NCBI RefSeq assembly: GCF_029664245.1
Contig: NZ_JANAIE010000004.1
Location: 186,001-250,000 of the forward strand
Direction of reading: 5' to 3'
DNA: 64,000 nt
DNA from: Profundicola chukchiensis
GTDB taxonomy: Bacteria > Bacteroidota > Bacteroidia > Flavobacteriales > Weeksellaceae
The notes below the pieces were generated by a model. The model was not told where the DNA came from. It did not search any database and saw only the letters and a list, made by a program, of their open reading frames with translations. Each line of letters begins with the position of its first letter. Within the stretch, counting starts at the first letter, position 1. The translations under genes were made by a program, and so were the position numbers. Shown here one piece after another: positions 1 through 9,791 of the stretch.

Positions 1-990
1 TTAGAGTTCACAAAACTAATACTTTTTTGAGTAGGAATTGGTAGAGGGTACTTGGAAATAGGTAATTGGTGTAGAGTGGAGGGTCAGGAGTTTAGGGTTT
101 ATTGTTCGCTGTTCAGCGTTCTCAGTTCCCTGTTTCTCTTTTTATAAATAGGGTTATCAAGCTAAGACGCATGTCATTCCGGGCTTGACCCGGAATCTAG
201 AAAGTTTATTCGAAGAATATTTTTGATCTGTAACTTAAAGATCTAACTCAAAGCAAGCTGCTCCACTTTTAAGGGGAGCTGTTCGTAGGACTGAGGGGTT
301 CTAGAATTTAGTTTAGGGTGGAGAGTTTATAGTTCTCGGATCACTGTTTAGTGTTCAAAGTTCTGCAGCGTGTACTTTAATTTAGAATTTAAAATTCATA
401 ATTTCCTCTCTTGTCTAAGTTTTCGATACATTTTTGCTTCACAAAAACACTCAAACTGACAAGAGGCTTTTCGACTCAATTAGTATTTAGACAATATTAA
501 ACTACTTTTAAACCACCCTTAAACCACCCTTAAACCACGTTAACAGAAGATTCCACATCAAGTGCGGAATGACCTTTCAAAGTTTTATTGTTAAAGCAAG
601 ACGTATGTCATTCTGAGTTTGACTCAGAATCTCATCTAATTAATCTATCATGTTCATTTTTGCTTGATCAAAAACACTCAAGCTAACAATAGGCCTTATG
701 TTTTCTGTCACATTGAGTGGATTTTTCCTTAGAAAAATTTGTTTCGAAATGTCGACAGAAAGAGAGCTTGACGTCCTTCGTGCTTCTCTTGTCTAAGTTT
801 TCAATACATTTTTGCTTCACAAAAACACTCAAACTGACAAGAGGATTCAAGTCTTAAGCTACTTTTAAACAAGCCTTAAACCACGTTAACAGTAGAATCC
901 ACATCAAATGCGGAATGACGCCTTGGATTTAGACTTTGTCTTGAATAAAACTTAAACAATATTAAACTACTTTTAAGCCACCTCAAATCT
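1..990. repeat. Intergenic mosaic repeat cluster, forward orientation
   Basis: No gene is supported here. The stretch is built from short repeat modules that recur elsewhere in the window. Examples are a palindrome-like unit reading CATTCCGGGCTTGACCCGG (about 175-195), a CTGCTCC..GGGGAGCTG unit (about 253-305), a GTGCGGAATGAC unit (about 549-574 and 893-918), a CTCTTGTCTAAGTTTTCGATAC unit running into ACTGACAAGAGG (407-467 and 785-845) and a GTCACATTGAGTGG...GTCGACAGAAAG unit (707-770). The modules are imperfect inverted repeats able to fold as hairpins. Short open frames inside them are repeat-derived and were not called. Confidence 0.8.
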
Positions 991-992
991 CC

Positions 993-2393
993 TTACTCCA
1001 TAGTACTTAAAATACCTTCAATATCCTCAACGGTTGTGTCTGGATTAATAAAGCAGAATCTAGCACAGGTCTCATAGGTCTTGTCTTTTTTCTTCCATTT
1101 AGTAGGAGTAACTAATGCATAACCATCTTTGTGGTTTTTATAAGTCCAGTTTCTGTAATCTTCTGCTTTCCATCCTTTTCTACGGAATAGAACACAACTT
1201 AAACTAGGTTCTCTTACTAATTCTAAATCAGGATGTTCTGTTATCTTGTCTCCTGCGATTTGTGCTAGCTCTAACCCGCGATTAATAGCATTCTCATACA
1301 TCTCTGTTCCGTGCATAGCTAAAGAGAACCATAAAGGTAAACCTCTCAGTCTACGGGTCAACTGAATTTGATAGTCCGAAGGATTAAACCCATCTGCACC
1401 TTCATCCTTAAAAATCTCTAAATACGATCCTTCTTGTGCATGTGCTTCTTTCGCTAAAGATGGATTTTTATAAATCACCGCACCACAATCATATGGTGAG
1501 AACAACCATTTATGTGGATCGATGGTTACACTATCTGCGTGTTTAATACCATTAAAAAGTGGACGAGTTTTAGAAGTTGCTAAGGCTCCACCACCATAAG
1601 CCGCGTCTACGTGAAACCAAATGTTTTCTTTCTTACATACGCTTGCAATGCCATTTAAATCATCAATGATTCCCGCGTTAGTTGTACCTGCTGTAGCAAC
1701 AATAGCAAAGGTTCTAGCTCTATCTTCTGGATTTAATTGGTCGATGTAATTTTGTAATTCATTAGCTTTTAATTCTTCTTCTGATTCAATCAAATAAACA
1801 TCGGCATCTATTACCTTACCAATGGCTTTAATAGAAGAGTGTGCACCAGATGAAGTAATCAATAAACCTCTCTTTGAATCATTTCCAGAATTGTTTTTAC
1901 GCCAAGTTTCTCTCGCTGTCACTAGGGCAGATAGATTCGCAGCTGTCCCACCACTGGTAAACACTCCAAAAGCAGGTTCGGGCATCCCGGTAAGAGATAC
2001 CAACCATTCCATAGCTTGGTTTTCAGCGAAGATTCCTCCAGCACCTTCCATCCAATAAGCCCCGTGAATAGAGGATGCAGAAGTTACTAAATCGAACATG
2101 ATGGCCGCTCTAGAGGGTGCAGCCGGCACGAATGCCAAATGTCTAGGATGGTCAATCACTGTACACGCGGGAGCAAGAACTGTCTTCCAAAGATCAAAAG
2201 CTTTTTCTCCGCCTAAACCTTTTGCGGTAATCGTTTCGCCAACTTTTTCTTTTAAAGCCTCTGCAGATTCAAAATAACCTAAATCTGGGTCGGTATCAGT
2301 AATACGACCAATCACATATTTCATGATGTCTAGGGTCATTTCGATTAAGTTGATATCGATATTGTGAAGCTTATGTTGCTGTGGAGTGCTCAT
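993..2393 (-). CDS. PLP-dependent group II amino acid decarboxylase
   Basis: A cytosolic 466-residue enzyme of the aromatic-L-amino-acid/glutamate/2,4-diaminobutyrate decarboxylase family (fold type I, PLP-dependent). Seen: TSGGTAANLSAL (cofactor phosphate-binding region), ATAGTTNAG, HVDAAYGG with the Asp that contacts the pyridine nitrogen, and DPHKW, in which Lys295 should form the Schiff base with PLP. The length is normal for the family. The ATG at 2393 is followed by a continuous conserved N-terminus, so the start is secure. The substrate cannot be read from sequence: tryptophan, tyrosine, DOPA, glutamate and diaminobutyrate enzymes share these motifs. The gene stands alone, with repeat-filled spacers on both sides. 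Confidence 0.9.
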   Translation of the reverse strand: MSTPQQHKLHNIDINLIEMTLDIMKYVIGRITDTDPDLGYFESAEALKEKVGETITAKGLGGEKAFDLWKTVLAPACTVIDHPRHLAFVPAAPSRAAIMFDLVTSASSIHGAYWMEGAGGIFAENQAMEWLVSLTGMPEPAFGVFTSGGTAANLSALVTARETWRKNNSGNDSKRGLLITSSGAHSSIKAIGKVIDADVYLIESEEELKANELQNYIDQLNPEDRARTFAIVATAGTTNAGIIDDLNGIASVCKKENIWFHVDAAYGGGALATSKTRPLFNGIKHADSVTIDPHKWLFSPYDCGAVIYKNPSLAKEAHAQEGSYLEIFKDEGADGFNPSDYQIQLTRRLRGLPLWFSLAMHGTEMYENAINRGLELAQIAGDKITEHPDLELVREPSLSCVLFRRKGWKAEDYRNWTYKNHKDGYALVTPTKWKKKDKTYETCARFCFINPDTTVEDIEGILSTME

Positions 2394-2401
2394 TTTATAA
2401 A

Positions 2402-3843
2402 ATTTGCTGCGAAGATATAAAGATAGGCTGATTTAAGAGGTTTGAATGAATCTAAAATTTGTCATTGTTTTCTACTTTTTTAGTGTCTCTGTCACATAAA
2501 GGAGTTTTTCTGGAATGAGAAAAATGTATGGAAATATCAATAGAAAGGAAAGAGGACGTTATTTCTTTTTAGTATTCATCGAAAAAGCAAGTCGTATGTC
2601 ATTCTGAGCTTGACTCAGAATCTCATCTTTTTTATCCTTCATGTTCATTTTTGCTTGATCAAAAACGAACCAAAAAATCAATCAGAAATAATGTTTTCCC
2701 GCTTGTTGAGCATTTTGTCCTTCTGATATAATTTACGTGGCGGGAACATGGATGATCATCGGCTTGCCTTCCCAAGGCCAAAACAGCTAAGGCCGCGGAC
2801 GCGCACGCTGAACACCATTAAACATAGATTTCTGAGAGGCTTCGTGGTTTGGTTTAGGGTGGAGAGTTTATAGTTCTCAGTTCTCAGTTCACTGTTCAGG
2901 GTTCAAAGTTCTGAAGTGTGCATAATAATTCAAAAATCTACGTGTGAGCTTTATTAGTGTCTAGCCTCGTAGAGGCGAGATATTAATAGCTTCATCAAAT
3001 GGAAGGCGTAAAAAAGCTCCGTAGGAGCGACATTGATCAACTCGTTTTAAGTGTCGCTCCTAGGGAGCTCATTTTGGTATTCGTAAGTTTTAAATTATTA
3101 ATATTCCGCTCCTAACGGAGCTGTCTTTTTTCTGTTTAGAGTTCTCAGTTCGCTGTTTTGAAACATGTAGAATAATCCAAAATTTAGAATTTAAAATTCA
3201 ATATTTCTTCTCTTGTCTTAGGCTTCAATACAATTTTGCTGCGCAAAATCACTCAGCCTGACAATTGGCGTTTTATTTTCTGTCACATTGAGTGGATTTT
3301 TCCTTAGAAAAATTTGTATCGAAATGTCGACAGAAAGAGAGCTTGACGTCCTTCGAGCTTCTCTTGTCTAAGTTTTCGATACATTTTTGTTTCACAAAAA
3401 CACTCAAACTGACAAGAGGCTTTTCGACTCAAGTAGTATTTAAACAATATAAAACTACTTTTAAACCACTTTAATAAAAGATTCCGCATCAAGTGCGGAA
3501 TGACGCTTTGGATTTAGACTTAGTCGTGAGTAAAACTTAAACAATATAAAACTACTTTAATAAAAGACTCTGAATCGAGTTCAGATTACTCTTTGGATTT
3601 ATACTTCTCGGGTTACTCAAATACATGTCATTCCGGGCTTGACCCGGAATCTAGTTTGTTTATTCGAAGAATATTTTTGAGCTATAATTTAAGGGATTTA
3701 TTCGAAGCAAGCTGCTCCACTTTTAAGGGGAGCTGTCCGTAGGACTGAGGGGTTCTAGAATTTAGTTTTGGGTGAAGTGTGTAGTGTTTAGGGTTCCGAG
3801 TTCAAAGTTGGCAGTTCTCAGTTCTGTTGCAAAATGACTCTGA
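2402..3843. repeat. Long repeat-filled spacer between two divergent genes
   Basis: About 1.4 kb without a supported gene. In order: a CATTCTGAGCTTGACTCAG unit (about 2598), the first copy of a direct repeat of nearly 400 bp (listed separately), a REP-like hairpin with arms AGCTCCGTAGGAGCGACA and TGTCGCTCCTAGGGAGCT (about 3016-3073), a GTCGACAGAAAG unit (about 3284-3340), the CTCTTGTCTAAG..CAAGAGG unit (about 3360-3418), a GCATCAAGTGCGGAATGAC unit (3486-3504), the CCGGGCTTGACCCGG unit (about 3632) and the GGGGAGCTG unit (about 3727). All repeats are in the same orientation as those at 1-990. Confidence 0.8.
2597..2995. repeat. Direct repeat copy 1 of a structured GC-richer element
   Basis: Matches 5972-6355 in the same orientation with a few indels. 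The core has a run reading CGAACCAAAAAATCAATCAG, inverted arms TGTTTTCCCGC and GGCGGGAACA around an internal loop, and a GC-rich stretch (CGGCTTGCCTTCCCAAGGCC, then AAGGCCGCGGACGCGCACGC). It ends in a hairpin reading GCCTCGTAGAGGC. It looks like an intergenic repetitive element or structured RNA; nothing in it is coding. Together the two copies bracket the nuclease gene at 3934-5895. Confidence 0.75.
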
Positions 3844-3933
3844 TTGAATAGATGCCCAACTCCTAAAATACTTTTCATCTTAATTAAATTTTCTATATTT
3901 TTATTCAACTCATCTTTTAATGAAATTAATTTT

Positions 3934-5895
3934 ATGCGACTTCTTACCAAATCTCGTTTTAAAATGGGCTTAGAATGCCCAAACAAATTATACTTTACTC
4001 AAAAGTCCGATTATGCAAACCAAAAGTTTGAAGACACTTTTTTGCAAGCCTTAGCTAAAGGTGGTTTTCAAGTGGAGGAATTAGCACGAATGCATTTCCC
4101 CGAAGGTGTTTTGGTGGAGAGTGATTCTTGGGACTACGAAGAGTTGGCATTTAAAACACAAGAACTTTTACAACGTGAGAATGTGGTCATTTACGAAGCT
4201 GCCTTTATGTATAAAGGTCTGTTTGTAAGATCGGATATACTCGTTAAAAAAGGAAATGATATTCAATTAATTGAAGTTAAAGCTAAGTCTTATAACGCCT
4301 CAGATGAAAATACTTTTATTGGGAAAAGAAGTGGATTAGTTGCAGGATGGAAGCTATATTTATTCGATGTGGCTTTTCAGAAATATGTCATGCAAAGTGT
4401 TCAACCGAACTGGAATATTAAATCCTATTTTATGCTCGCCAACAAAGAGGCTTCGGCCAGTGTTGATGGATTGAATCAAATGTTTCGAATTACACAAAAA
4501 GCCAATAATAGAACCGGAATAGAAAGAAGAGTTGAAAGTCTTTCTGAAATTGGAAATTCAGTTCTAGGACAAGTTGAAATCACAGAAATTATTCAAGACA
4601 TATTAGATAATAAACACACAATATCAGACGACTTTTTGTTTGAAGAAGCTGTTCATACTTTAAGAGATGCCAATCTAAAGGATCATTACTTGAACTTTCC
4701 AACCTCTTATCGTGCATGTAAATCTTGTGAATTCAAAGCAACCGATGAAGATGAAGCAAAAGGATTAAAATCTGGTTTTAAATATTGCTTCCAGAAACAG
4801 CACTTTTGGAAGGCGTCTGATTTTAAGAAACCTAATATTTTTGATATTTGGAACTTTAGAAGAGGTGCTGATTTATTTCAAGAGGGCAAAATATTCAAGG
4901 AGCAACTGACTTTAGAAGATATTAATTATGAGGAAGCTGCAGGGAAACTTTCTACTTCAGAGAGACAATGGATTCAGATTACGAAATCCAGAGAAGAGGA
5001 CGAAAGTATTTGGGTAGATAAAGAAGGACTTCAACAAGAAATGGACTCGTGGACCTATCCTTTGCATTTTATTGATTTTGAGACCAGTACCGTTGCCTTG
5101 CCATTCAATAAAGGAAGACGGCCTTATGAACAGATTGCTTTTCAGTTTTCTCATCATATATACTATGAAGATGCTAGCATAGAACACGCTTCTGAATACA
5201 TAAACAATCGCGCAGGTGAGTTTCCAAATTTTGATTTTTTAAGACATTTAAAACTAGCCTTAGAAAAACAACCGGGAACAATTTTTAGGTTTGCTGCCCA
5301 TGAAAATACTATTTTAAATGCGATTTATGAACAGCTTAATAACTCTGATGAGGTAGATAAAGAAGAGTTGATTGAGTTTATTCAACATATTTCAAAAAGT
5401 ACAGGAAAAAGTGCTGTCCAATGGGAAGGTGAACGAAATATGGTTGATTTATGTTTAATGGTGAAACACTTTTATTATAATCCGTATACCAATGGTTCCA
5501 ATTCAATTAAGAAAGTTTTGCCAGCTGTTTTACATAGCAGTGAGTTTTTAAAACAAAAATATTCGCAGCCTATATCGCAAATACAATTGAGTAGTAAAAA
5601 CTTTGATGCCGACCATGTTTGGCTCAAATTAGAAGCTGATCATGTGGTAAACCCTTACGATTTATTGCCAGAAGTTTTTGAGGGGTGGACGGACGAAGAA
5701 TTAGGAGAAGTTTTATCAGAGGTATATGATGTAGCGGATGGAGGTGCTGCATTAACGGCTTATGCTAAATTACAATACACTGATATGAGTGAGGCTGAGC
5801 GCGAGCAACTTACAAAGGCTTTATTAAAGTATTGTGAGTTAGATACCTTGGCGATGATAATGATATTTGAGCATTTCAAGGAGATTTTGGAATAG
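3934..5895 (+). CDS. Predicted Fe-S PD-(D/E)XK nuclease with C-terminal DUF2779 domain
   Basis: A 653-residue two-domain nuclease. The N-terminal half looks Cas4/Dna2-like: a PD-(D/E)XK core with Asp101 (RSDILV) and Glu114-Val-Lys116 (LIEVKAKS), and four cysteines placed as in Fe-S nucleases (Cys15 in GLECPNKLY; Cys262 and Cys265 in ACKSCEF; Cys285 in KYCFQ). The C-terminal half carries the DUF2779 signature FIDFETS and a late YCELDT acid motif, suggesting an RNase H-fold/DEDD exonuclease-like domain. The ATG at 3934 is chosen because the conserved N-terminus starts there; an in-frame ATG at 3844 would add 30 hydrophobic, repeat-derived residues. A role in DNA repair or defence is inferred, not shown. 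The gene stands alone between direct repeats. Confidence 0.8.
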   Translation: MRLLTKSRFKMGLECPNKLYFTQKSDYANQKFEDTFLQALAKGGFQVEELARMHFPEGVLVESDSWDYEELAFKTQELLQRENVVIYEAAFMYKGLFVRSDILVKKGNDIQLIEVKAKSYNASDENTFIGKRSGLVAGWKLYLFDVAFQKYVMQSVQPNWNIKSYFMLANKEASASVDGLNQMFRITQKANNRTGIERRVESLSEIGNSVLGQVEITEIIQDILDNKHTISDDFLFEEAVHTLRDANLKDHYLNFPTSYRACKSCEFKATDEDEAKGLKSGFKYCFQKQHFWKASDFKKPNIFDIWNFRRGADLFQEGKIFKEQLTLEDINYEEAAGKLSTSERQWIQITKSREEDESIWVDKEGLQQEMDSWTYPLHFIDFETSTVALPFNKGRRPYEQIAFQFSHHIYYEDASIEHASEYINNRAGEFPNFDFLRHLKLALEKQPGTIFRFAAHENTILNAIYEQLNNSDEVDKEELIEFIQHISKSTGKSAVQWEGERNMVDLCLMVKHFYYNPYTNGSNSIKKVLPAVLHSSEFLKQKYSQPISQIQLSSKNFDADHVWLKLEADHVVNPYDLLPEVFEGWTDEELGEVLSEVYDVADGGAALTAYAKLQYTDMSEAEREQLTKALLKYCELDTLAMIMIFEHFKEILE

Positions 5896-5971
5896 AGTGT
5901 AGGGTTTATTGTGCGTGGTTTAGAGTTCAGAGTGACACTCCGTTTTTATACTTCTCCGAATACCCAAGCGC

Positions 5972-6355
5972 ATGTCATTCTGAGATTGACTCAGAATATC
6001 ATCTAATTAATCTTTCTTGTTCATTTTTGCTTGATCAAAAACGAACCAAAAAATCAATCAGAAATAATGTTTTCCCGCCTGCTTAGCTTTATTACCTATC
6101 CCCTTTAATTTCCGAGGCGGGAACATGAGTGATCATCGGCTTGCCTTCCCAAGGCCGAACTGCTAAGGCCGCGGACGCGCACGCTGAACATCATTAAACA
6201 TGGATTTCTGAAGGGCTTCGAGGTTTGATTTAGGGTGGAGAGTTTAGAGTTTAGAGTTCTCAGTTCAAAGTTCTGTAGCGTGCATAATAATTTAAAGTTT
6301 TACGTGCGCGCTTTTTTAGTGTCTAGCCTCGTAGAGGCGAAATATTAATAGCATC
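5972..6355. repeat. Direct repeat copy 2 of a structured GC-richer element
   Basis: Second copy of the element at 2597-2995, same orientation. The inverted arms TTTTCCCGCCT and AGGCGGGAA are more complete here and enclose a loop of about 35 bases. The GC-rich stretch and the final GCCTCGTAGAGGC hairpin are present. The copy lies directly downstream of the DUF2779 gene. The following 270 bases up to the lipoprotein gene hold no recognisable feature. Confidence 0.75.
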
Positions 6356-6624
6356 ATCCAACGGGAAATGCAATAAAGGTTTATAGGAGCAGCCTGTGCT
6401 CTCCATTCGAAGATAACAAGTAGTTCATGGATAAAGAAGAATTGATACCTAGAAAATTTTAAGAAAAGCTTTTAGAAGTATTAAACAATCGTTAATCCAA
6501 GCGAATATCTATGCTGATCCGTATTTACTCACTAGATTAGGGTATTCAAACCTGCTTAGGTAGGTTAATCTTCTTTATAGATATCATTCAAATAATCCAA
6601 GTAAAAAATTATAAACAAGTATAT

Positions 6625-8178
6625 ATGAGTAAATTTTTTAGAATGTTAGGAATGTTCACCTTCATAGGAGGGGTGTTGGTCGCGTGTAGTGACGATGACG
6701 ATTTTTCTAGCGGAAATGGATCTGGAGGACAAACACCAGAGATTCAAAGTGCACAAGGTATTTACAACCATTTAGACGATGATAAGGGATCTTTCAATAT
6801 TACGTTATCCTCAGAAGATGTAGATTTTAATTTAAGCTTTATTTCCGATAAAGTAGCAGATGAAGAATTATTAGATCCTATTTTAAACTCAGAGTCTTAT
6901 TCCGTAAGTACTTCAGGGGAGAAATATACACTAACTACGGAAACCAATTGGATTCAGAATGATGATTTATCTCTAGTGACTTCAGGTAATTTAGATGTTA
7001 CATTTAATAATGAGATATATACAATTGAAGGAACCTTATTAGATGCGTCGAATAACGAATACCACATTGATTTCACTGGACCTATTGATATTGAACCCGT
7101 ATATGACGTAGCTTACGAAATTCAAAATGGTTGGTATTGGGGAGATAATCCTTTTGAATATCCAGGAGTCGGTGAGTACATGAGTTATTTTGTGCAAGGG
7201 GAAGCAAATAGCTGGGGTGAGTTGGAAGGAGATGGTTATTATATGGATTTATCTTTCTTTCATGAATTAGCGGCTAGACCTTGGGAGGCTCAAATTCCTA
7301 ATGTTACTTATACTGCATCAACGGATTACGAAGTAGGGACTTTTCATATTGCGACAGAAGAAGAAATATCTAATGGAGAACCTCTATATAAATATGCCTC
7401 ATTGCAACATGTTGATTCAGAAGCTGGTATTAATAGGGCTGTATTTGTAACTGGAGGAAGTATTAAGGTTTTAGAAGTTGGAGAACATCAAGAAGTAAGG
7501 TTTAATCTTGAACTACAAGATGGCACTCGTCATATCGGTAAGTATACAGGGTTCGTAAGACAAGGAGATGAGGTGACTGTATCAACTTTTACTTCAGACC
7601 GAGCTATTGAAAGCTTAACTCATGGTTATTTAGAATTCAAAGGTGAATCTCCAATAGCTGGCATGGATAATAATAGATGGAATTTATATTTATTAAATGA
7701 GAATGTAAGCATCTCTCCAGATAGTTATTGGTCTTCTCAAGGAACAGGAGAATATATGCGTTTAACTTTGTACACATCAGCAGATGAAGTTAATGATATC
7801 CCAGAAGGAACTTATCCTATTGGAGAAGAAGTAGCTGGGAACGCTGGTATTGGTTCAGGAATGGAGTTGGGATTAGATTTTGGAACTTGGTATTATGAAT
7901 TGAGTAATGATAATACAGTCAATTATGCTCCGATTAAATCTGGGGATATCGTAGTCACTAAAGAGGGTGATATTTATAATATAGAGATTAATGTGCAGGA
8001 TGATCGTGAAAATACAATCACAGCAAACTATTCAGCTGCATTAACATTTATAGATAATCCAAACCCATGGAGAAGTCAGTCTAATCAAAATTCTCCAATG
8101 ATTAAGTCTGCTAATAAAGAGAAGGTTTCTAAATCTTATACTTGGAGAAAAGAAAGCCGAAGAAAGATGGCTAAGTAA
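6625..8178 (+). CDS. Large secreted lipoprotein of unknown function
   Basis: 517 residues beginning with a signal peptide and lipobox (GVLVACSDDDD; lipidated Cys at about residue 21). The Asp-rich run after the Cys resembles a lipoprotein export signal and suggests display on the outer membrane. The rest is rich in Asp, Glu, Ser, Thr and aromatic residues, predicted mostly beta, with recurring strand patterns but no catalytic motif I recognise. The C-terminus is basic (KESRRKMAK), which is odd for the otherwise acidic protein. It is a single-gene unit with its own terminator downstream. It could be a substrate-binding or adhesion lipoprotein; no function is assigned. Confidence 0.75.
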   Translation: MSKFFRMLGMFTFIGGVLVACSDDDDFSSGNGSGGQTPEIQSAQGIYNHLDDDKGSFNITLSSEDVDFNLSFISDKVADEELLDPILNSESYSVSTSGEKYTLTTETNWIQNDDLSLVTSGNLDVTFNNEIYTIEGTLLDASNNEYHIDFTGPIDIEPVYDVAYEIQNGWYWGDNPFEYPGVGEYMSYFVQGEANSWGELEGDGYYMDLSFFHELAARPWEAQIPNVTYTASTDYEVGTFHIATEEEISNGEPLYKYASLQHVDSEAGINRAVFVTGGSIKVLEVGEHQEVRFNLELQDGTRHIGKYTGFVRQGDEVTVSTFTSDRAIESLTHGYLEFKGESPIAGMDNNRWNLYLLNENVSISPDSYWSSQGTGEYMRLTLYTSADEVNDIPEGTYPIGEEVAGNAGIGSGMELGLDFGTWYYELSNDNTVNYAPIKSGDIVVTKEGDIYNIEINVQDDRENTITANYSAALTFIDNPNPWRSQSNQNSPMIKSANKEKVSKSYTWRKESRRKMAK

Positions 8179-8201
8179 AATTTTTAGAATATAAATATAT
8201 T

Positions 8202-8240
8202 AAAGGTTCAATGCTATTAAGGTATTGAACCTTTTTCTAT
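8202..8240 (+). terminator. Rho-independent terminator of the lipoprotein gene
   Basis: A stem of AAAGGTTCAAT and ATTGAACCTTT around an 11-base loop, followed by a short T run, 24 bases after the stop codon. Confidence 0.85.
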
Positions 8241-8269
8241 TGATTTCATTTTAGGTTAGTAAAAAGGGG

Positions 8270-8815
8270 TTAGTTTAGAGAGCGCACATCGGAGTTCAGG
8301 GGTCTCAGTTCACTGTTAGTCCATTCATAAATAGGGCTGTCAAGCCAAGGCGCATGTCATTCCGGGCTTGACCATGAATCTAGTATGTTTATTCGAAGAA
8401 TGTTTTTGATCTATAATTTAAGGGTTTAACTCGAAGCAAGCTGCTCCACTTTTAAGGGGAGCTGTCCGTAGGACTGAGGGGTTCTAGTTATTAGTTTAGG
8501 GTGGAGTGTGTAGTGTTTAGGGTTCGCAGTACGCAGTTGGCAGTTCCTGGTTTTGACTTCTCCGTTCTGTTGCATTCAGGTTAATTCAAAATTTAGAATT
8601 CAACATTCAAAATCTCCACTCTTGTCTAAGTTTTCGATACATTTTTGTTTCAAAAAAATATTTAAATTGACAAGAGGATTCACAACTTAAACAATATTAA
8701 ACTATTTTTAAACAACCCTTTAAACCACGTTAACCAAAGATTCCGCATCAGGTGCGGATTGACGCCTTGGGTTTAGACATTCACGTTATTAAAGTTTAAA
8801 CTACTTTAAACAACA
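8270..8815. repeat. Intergenic mosaic repeat cluster, forward orientation
   Basis: No gene. Contains the CATTCCGGGCTTGACC unit (about 8358; its second arm is mutated to ATGAATCT), the CTGCTCC..GGGGAGCTG unit (8441-8465), the CTCTTGTCTAAG..CAAGAGG unit (8620-8675) and a GCATCAGGTGCGGATTGACG unit (about 8745). All have the same orientation as the clusters further left. Confidence 0.8.
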
Positions 8816-8862
8816 AGGCCTTGGCTTTAATACCCGCATTTTTTGACGTAAATTTGCAGCCT

Positions 8863-9780
8863 ATGAGCTCTAGGTTTCTGTATATCATTTTCATCTCTTT
8901 CGCTTTATTTTCTTGTAAAAGTAAAGTCTCAGTAGATGGTAATCTTAAATCAGCGAATTTTATTAGCCTTAAGACACACCAAACTAGCTATGATTTCACC
9001 CAGCCTAAGCTATTTGAACTTGAGCGTTCGTTAGAAGAAATCTCTGGGCTGACTTATGATTCTATCGAAAAGGTACTTTGGACGCATAATGATGAGGAGG
9101 GAGTTATTTTTAAGCTTAATCCTAAAAACGGAAAAGTATTAGATAAAGTTAGTTTTGCTAAGAGCGGCGACTACGAAGGGATTACACTTTATCAAGATCA
9201 AATTGTGATTGTTAATAGCGCTGGGAATTTATTTTTCTATGATCCGAAGACTCAAGAGACCCAAAAAATTAAAACAGATTTAGGAAAACGAAATAACGTT
9301 GAAGGACTCACCTATGATACGCATCAAAATGTATTGCTCTTAGCTTGTAAAGGTGAACCGATTGATTACGACAAAGACTATCCACATAAGGCGATTTATA
9401 GCTTCGATTTAAGTTCGAATAAGTTGGACGCTAAACCTTATATGAAAATCAGCGAGGAGGCTTTAATGAACTACTTAGCGAAGGAGTTAGAAAGCCAAAA
9501 AATGTCTGACAAACAAAAAGATAACTTAGAAAAACGTCTGAAAGCCTTTGCTCCATCAGGGATTGAGATTCATCCGGAGAGCCGAGATATTTATATAATC
9601 TCTGCACGCGGAGGAACATTAGCCATTTTTGATACTGATAAACAAATTAAACAACTTATCTTTTTAGATAAAAAAGCCTTGCCACAGGCGGAAGGAATTT
9701 CATTTGATGCCGATCATTTATACATTAGTAGTGAAATGAAAGGCATAGGTGGAAGAATTCTTAAATTCAAACGCCCTTAA
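8863..9780 (+). CDS. SdiA-regulated-domain-like beta-propeller lipoprotein
   Basis: 305 residues starting MSSRFLYIIF, with a signal peptide ending in the lipobox ALFSC. The body shows repeats of the kind EISGLTYD, LWTHNDE, YEGITL and NVEGLTYD, and later GIEIHPES and AEGISFDADHLYISSE. This is the pattern of the SdiA-regulated/phytase-like beta-propeller family, so it is probably a calcium-dependent propeller anchored to a membrane. The ATG at 8863 is preferred to an upstream TTG (8821) because the signal peptide starts here. It is first in a tight co-directional block; the next gene begins 11 bases after its stop, and functional coupling to that phosphoesterase is plausible. Confidence 0.65.
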   Translation: MSSRFLYIIFISFALFSCKSKVSVDGNLKSANFISLKTHQTSYDFTQPKLFELERSLEEISGLTYDSIEKVLWTHNDEEGVIFKLNPKNGKVLDKVSFAKSGDYEGITLYQDQIVIVNSAGNLFFYDPKTQETQKIKTDLGKRNNVEGLTYDTHQNVLLLACKGEPIDYDKDYPHKAIYSFDLSSNKLDAKPYMKISEEALMNYLAKELESQKMSDKQKDNLEKRLKAFAPSGIEIHPESRDIYIISARGGTLAIFDTDKQIKQLIFLDKKALPQAEGISFDADHLYISSEMKGIGGRILKFKRP

Positions 9781-9791
9781 TTGGATTGCTT

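Noticed and set aside
1-990. Possible CRISPR array
   Set aside because: The repeats are of several families with irregular spacing and no regular spacers; no cas genes except a Cas4-like fold in a non-CRISPR protein.
1822-2058. Plus-strand open frame inside the decarboxylase gene
   Set aside because: It lies wholly antisense to a well-supported enzyme and has no protein-like pattern of its own.
3292-3492. Short open frames on both strands
   Set aside because: They are made of repeat modules that recur elsewhere in the window; no start signal or family.
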